Shown piece after piece: positions 4,943-6,564 of a stretch of DNA of 6,564 nt. Both the position numbers and the translations under genes were made by a program. Below the pieces are notes generated by a model. The model did no database searches, was not told the DNA's origin, and worked only from the letters and a program-made list of their open reading frames with translations. Within the stretch, counting starts at the first letter, position 1, and each line of letters starts with the position of its first letter. Source of the stretch: Armatimonadota bacterium (GTDB lineage: Bacteria > Sysuimicrobiota > Sysuimicrobiia > Sysuimicrobiales > Humicultoraceae); assembly GCA_016199305.1 (NCBI GenBank), contig JACQGZ010000151.1, positions 1 to 6,564 on the forward strand, given 5' to 3'.

Positions 4943-6384
4943 CGAGCCAGGAGGATCGGGAGGGTGAGGGCGATCACCGCCACCAGCGCCCACAGCGCCG
5001 GCGCCGAAGTCAGCACCTGCTCCCGCCGCCGCGCCACGCGCGCCGCCTCGACCTTCGAGCGGGGAGTCCACCAGGGATTGTGGCGGGCCTCGAGGAGGTG
5101 AAAGATCACGCCCAGGGCGGCGCCGTAGGCCAGGTGTCCGATCAGATACGGGAACAGCTCCGCCGCCGCCTCGACCCTCCATCGCGGCGCCGATCCCAGG
5201 AAGAGCGGCGTCAAGGTGAGCGGCCCCAACACCCACCAGAGGAACCCATAGGAGATCCCCCAGCCGAGACCCGAGCCGACGTCGTAACTCTGGCGGCGGA
5301 ACAGGAATCCGTAACTGATCCCGATCGCCTGCGCCACCACCACCTGAGCGATCAGGCCCCAGATCGACGAGGAGCCGACCACGCCGCGCATCGCCGCCAG
5401 GCCGCCGATCTGCACGATCACCAGCGCGAAGAGCGCGCCGCCAATCAGGCCCGCCAGCGCGCCGCGGCCCAGCGCGCGCAGCCCTTCGGTCCCCACCCCC
5501 TCCTCGTCGCGGGCGCCGACCATGTCCGAGAAGAGGAGCCGGCCCAGTCCGTCCAGCCAGGCGTAGAACAGCGCCGTCGCGGCGCCGAAGAGCAGGTAGC
5601 CCGGCAGCATGGAAAAGTCCCCCAGCGCGGATCCCGCCGCGGGTTCACCGCCGCCCCGGGCCCCCGGCAATGGCGCGAGCGAACCGATCACCCACCAGCA
5701 AAAGCCATAGACCATGCCGCGGATGAGGCCGGGACCGCTGCCATCGGGCGGGTGGGGATAGAGCAGCGCGTACCCGGCGCCCGCGAGCGCCCCCATCAGC
5801 AGGATGACGACCCAGCCGGGCCACGCGCCGCTCATCATCGAGGGGAGCGTGGTCAGCAGCCCCTGCGCCTCCAGCATCAGCCTCAGCAGTGAGCCGCCCA
5901 TCAGCCCGGCCAGCACGCCACGCAACACGGCTCCCGCCCGCGCCCCGCTCCCGGTCGGGCGGCGGTCCCGACGGATCAGCGCCAGGGTGAGTCCCGTCAC
6001 ACCGCCGTAGAGGAGATAGCCCAGGAGGCTGGGGAAGGCCTCCTGCGCCGAGTGGAGGTCCCAGGCCAGAAAACCGAGCAGCCACAGCGACATCAGCGTG
6101 AGCGGTCCGAGGAACCAGCACAGCGCGCCGTAGGTCAGCCCCCAGAACAGCGTCTCCCCGGCCCCGGCGCGCTGGTGCCAGACCAGCACCCCGAACCCGG
6201 CGCCGAGGACGATGCCGAAGAGCACGTGGAGAACGAAACCCGCAGCGGCCGCATCCGCGCGCACCAGCGACGCGGTGGGTGGCAGCGCGCCCAGCCGGGA
6301 GAGCGCCGCCGCCGAAATCGCGCCCCCCAGCAGCCCGGCGAGGGCGCCGGGTGCGATCCCGCCGCGCAGAAGGCCGGTCCTCAC
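4939..6384 (-). CDS. polytopic membrane protein with three tandem multi-helix repeats, function unknown
   Basis: I do not recognise a family for this 481-residue, very hydrophobic protein. It is built from three copies of one unit of about 125-130 residues. Each begins with a G-x-LAGLxGG motif (13-21, 156-164, 308-316). About 70 residues later comes YG-x-x-x-W-x-x-G (85-93, 226-234, 379-387), and about 37 residues further a GYLLYG-like helix (GYLLYG 122-127, GYLLFG 262-267, GHLAYG 416-421). Each unit has room for about four membrane helices. A charged linker (roughly 433-455, rich in Arg) leads to a final helix at about 460-479 ending in ILLAR. The start is GTG 6384, overlapping the NADH dehydrogenase stop as GTGA, with a strong GGGGAGG seven bases upstream. 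The stop overlaps the threonine synthase start. Translation next to a type II NADH dehydrogenase suggests a partner at the membrane, but no redox motifs (heme His pairs, Cys clusters) stand out. Confidence 0.88.
   Translation of the reverse strand: MRTGLLRGGIAPGALAGLLGGAISAAALSRLGALPPTASLVRADAAAAGFVLHVLFGIVLGAGFGVLVWHQRAGAGETLFWGLTYGALCWFLGPLTLMSLWLLGFLAWDLHSAQEAFPSLLGYLLYGGVTGLTLALIRRDRRPTGSGARAGAVLRGVLAGLMGGSLLRLMLEAQGLLTTLPSMMSGAWPGWVVILLMGALAGAGYALLYPHPPDGSGPGLIRGMVYGFCWWVIGSLAPLPGARGGGEPAAGSALGDFSMLPGYLLFGAATALFYAWLDGLGRLLFSDMVGARDEEGVGTEGLRALGRGALAGLIGGALFALVIVQIGGLAAMRGVVGSSSIWGLIAQVVVAQAIGISYGFLFRRQSYDVGSGLGWGISYGFLWWVLGPLTLTPLFLGSAPRWRVEAAAELFPYLIGHLAYGAALGVIFHLLEARHNPWWTPRSKVEAARVARRREQVLTSAPALWALVAVIALTLPILLAR
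5089..5466 (-). repeat. membrane repeat unit 3 (residues 307-432)
   Basis: Third repeat, closest to unit 1 in its middle. Anchors are GALAGLIGG (308-316), YGFLWWVLGPLTL (379-391) and FPYLIGHLAYGA (411-422). The acidic AAAELFPYLIG stretch parallels AQEAFPSLLG of unit 1. Confidence 0.8.
5554..5922 (-). repeat. membrane repeat unit 2 (residues 155-277)
   Basis: Second repeat, the most diverged. Anchors are GVLAGLMGG (156-164), YGFCWWVIGSLAPL (226-239) and PGYLLFGA (261-268). A Gly/Ala-rich insert at about 241-252 replaces part of the loop seen in units 1 and 3. Confidence 0.78.
5974..6366 (-). repeat. membrane repeat unit 1 (residues 7-137)
   Basis: First of three protein-level repeats. Anchors are GALAGLLGG (13-21), YGALCWFLGPLTL (85-97) and PSLLGYLLYGG (118-128). 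Confidence 0.8.
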
Positions 6385-6564
6385 GCGTCGGCCTCCCCGC
6401 CCACACCCGGCGCGGCGGCCGAGGCGTCGCGGCGGGCTCCGATTGTTTGCGCCAGCGTCGGTGTCGTCGCCGGCCCCGTGAGCACGATGTCCCGCGGGAA
6501 GAACAGGTCGATCGTCCAGTCGAGGGCCACCCGCACCTTCTTCTCCAGGCCGGGCAGTTTGCTC
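6381..6564 (-). CDS. ndh: type II NADH dehydrogenase (NDH-2), C-terminal end only
   Basis: A minus-strand frame enters at the right edge and ends at TGA 6383-6381, giving about 60 residues. The visible part starts SKLPGLEKKVRVALDWTIDL and continues FFPRDIVL, then a low-complexity Ala/Pro/Gly tail. The segment LPGL-x-x-K-x-RV-ALDW-T-x-DL-FFPRDIV is the conserved C-terminal membrane-anchoring end of FAD-dependent NDH-2 enzymes, which pass electrons from NADH to quinone without pumping protons. The FAD and NADH domains lie outside the window, so completeness cannot be judged. The stop overlaps the start of the three-repeat membrane protein (GTGA), so the two are very likely co-transcribed and translationally coupled. 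Confidence 0.85.
   Translation of the reverse strand, partial: SKLPGLEKKVRVALDWTIDLFFPRDIVLTGPATTPTLAQTIGARRDASAAAPGVGGEADA
6392..6398 (-). promoter_or_regulatory. ribosome binding site of the membrane-protein gene
   Basis: GGGGAGG on the minus strand (6398-6392) lies inside the last codons of the NADH dehydrogenase. It is seven bases before GTG 6384, which supports that start over internal ones. Confidence 0.7.

Noticed and set aside
4943..5236. Upstream extension of thrC paralogue 2 by about 98 residues
   Set aside because: It overlaps the membrane-protein gene, is Gly/Ala/Arg-rich and has no similarity to threonine synthase. The family start position matches the ATG-ATG at 4942/4939.
5080..5892. 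Plus-strand open frame of 270 codons opposite the membrane protein
   Set aside because: Its Gln/Arg-rich low-complexity translation is the mirror of the hydrophobic membrane-protein codons. There is no convincing start or ribosome-binding site.

Overview
The window is a GC-rich stretch of bacterial DNA, with strong G/C bias at third codon positions and tightly packed genes with overlapping stop/start codons. Nothing identifies the species. The actinobacterial look of one threonine synthase and the CysO-like sulfur carrier suggest an actinobacterium, a Chloroflexi-like lineage or a deep-branching uncultured lineage; that is inference. No tRNA, rRNA, CRISPR array or mobile element is visible.

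Layout. At the left edge, the end of a plus-strand cyclase-family metal hydrolase (1-648) converges on everything else, which lies on the minus strand. Reading the minus strand in its own direction, the first transcription unit comes in from the right edge: the C-terminal end of a type II NADH dehydrogenase (6564-6381), a 481-residue membrane protein built from three copies of one multi-helix unit (6384-4939), and a classical threonine synthase (4942-3848). Both junctions are 4-base stop/start overlaps.

A short intergenic region (3847-3578) follows. It holds a clear sigma-70-type promoter and, starting almost exactly at the predicted transcription start, an RNA fold with the hallmarks of the SAM-I/SAM-IV riboswitch clan. 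Downstream is a second, closely packed operon: a divergent threonine-synthase-like PLP enzyme with a zinc ribbon (3577-2309), a CysO/MoaD/ThiS-type sulfur-carrier protein ending in Gly-Gly-Ser-Pro (2309-2031) and homoserine dehydrogenase with an ACT domain (2034-688).

How it may work together. Homoserine dehydrogenase feeds the branch point between threonine and methionine. The two threonine-synthase paralogues sit in different operons. The one behind the SAM-type leader is co-transcribed with a sulfur carrier, which threonine synthesis does not need. The most interesting reading is that this operon makes homocysteine/methionine: the ThrC-like enzyme may accept sulfur from the thiocarboxylated carrier onto O-phosphohomoserine, as CysM/CysO does with O-phosphoserine for cysteine. 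The other paralogue would then make threonine. This is a hypothesis from layout, motifs and the leader RNA; no enzyme activity can be read directly.
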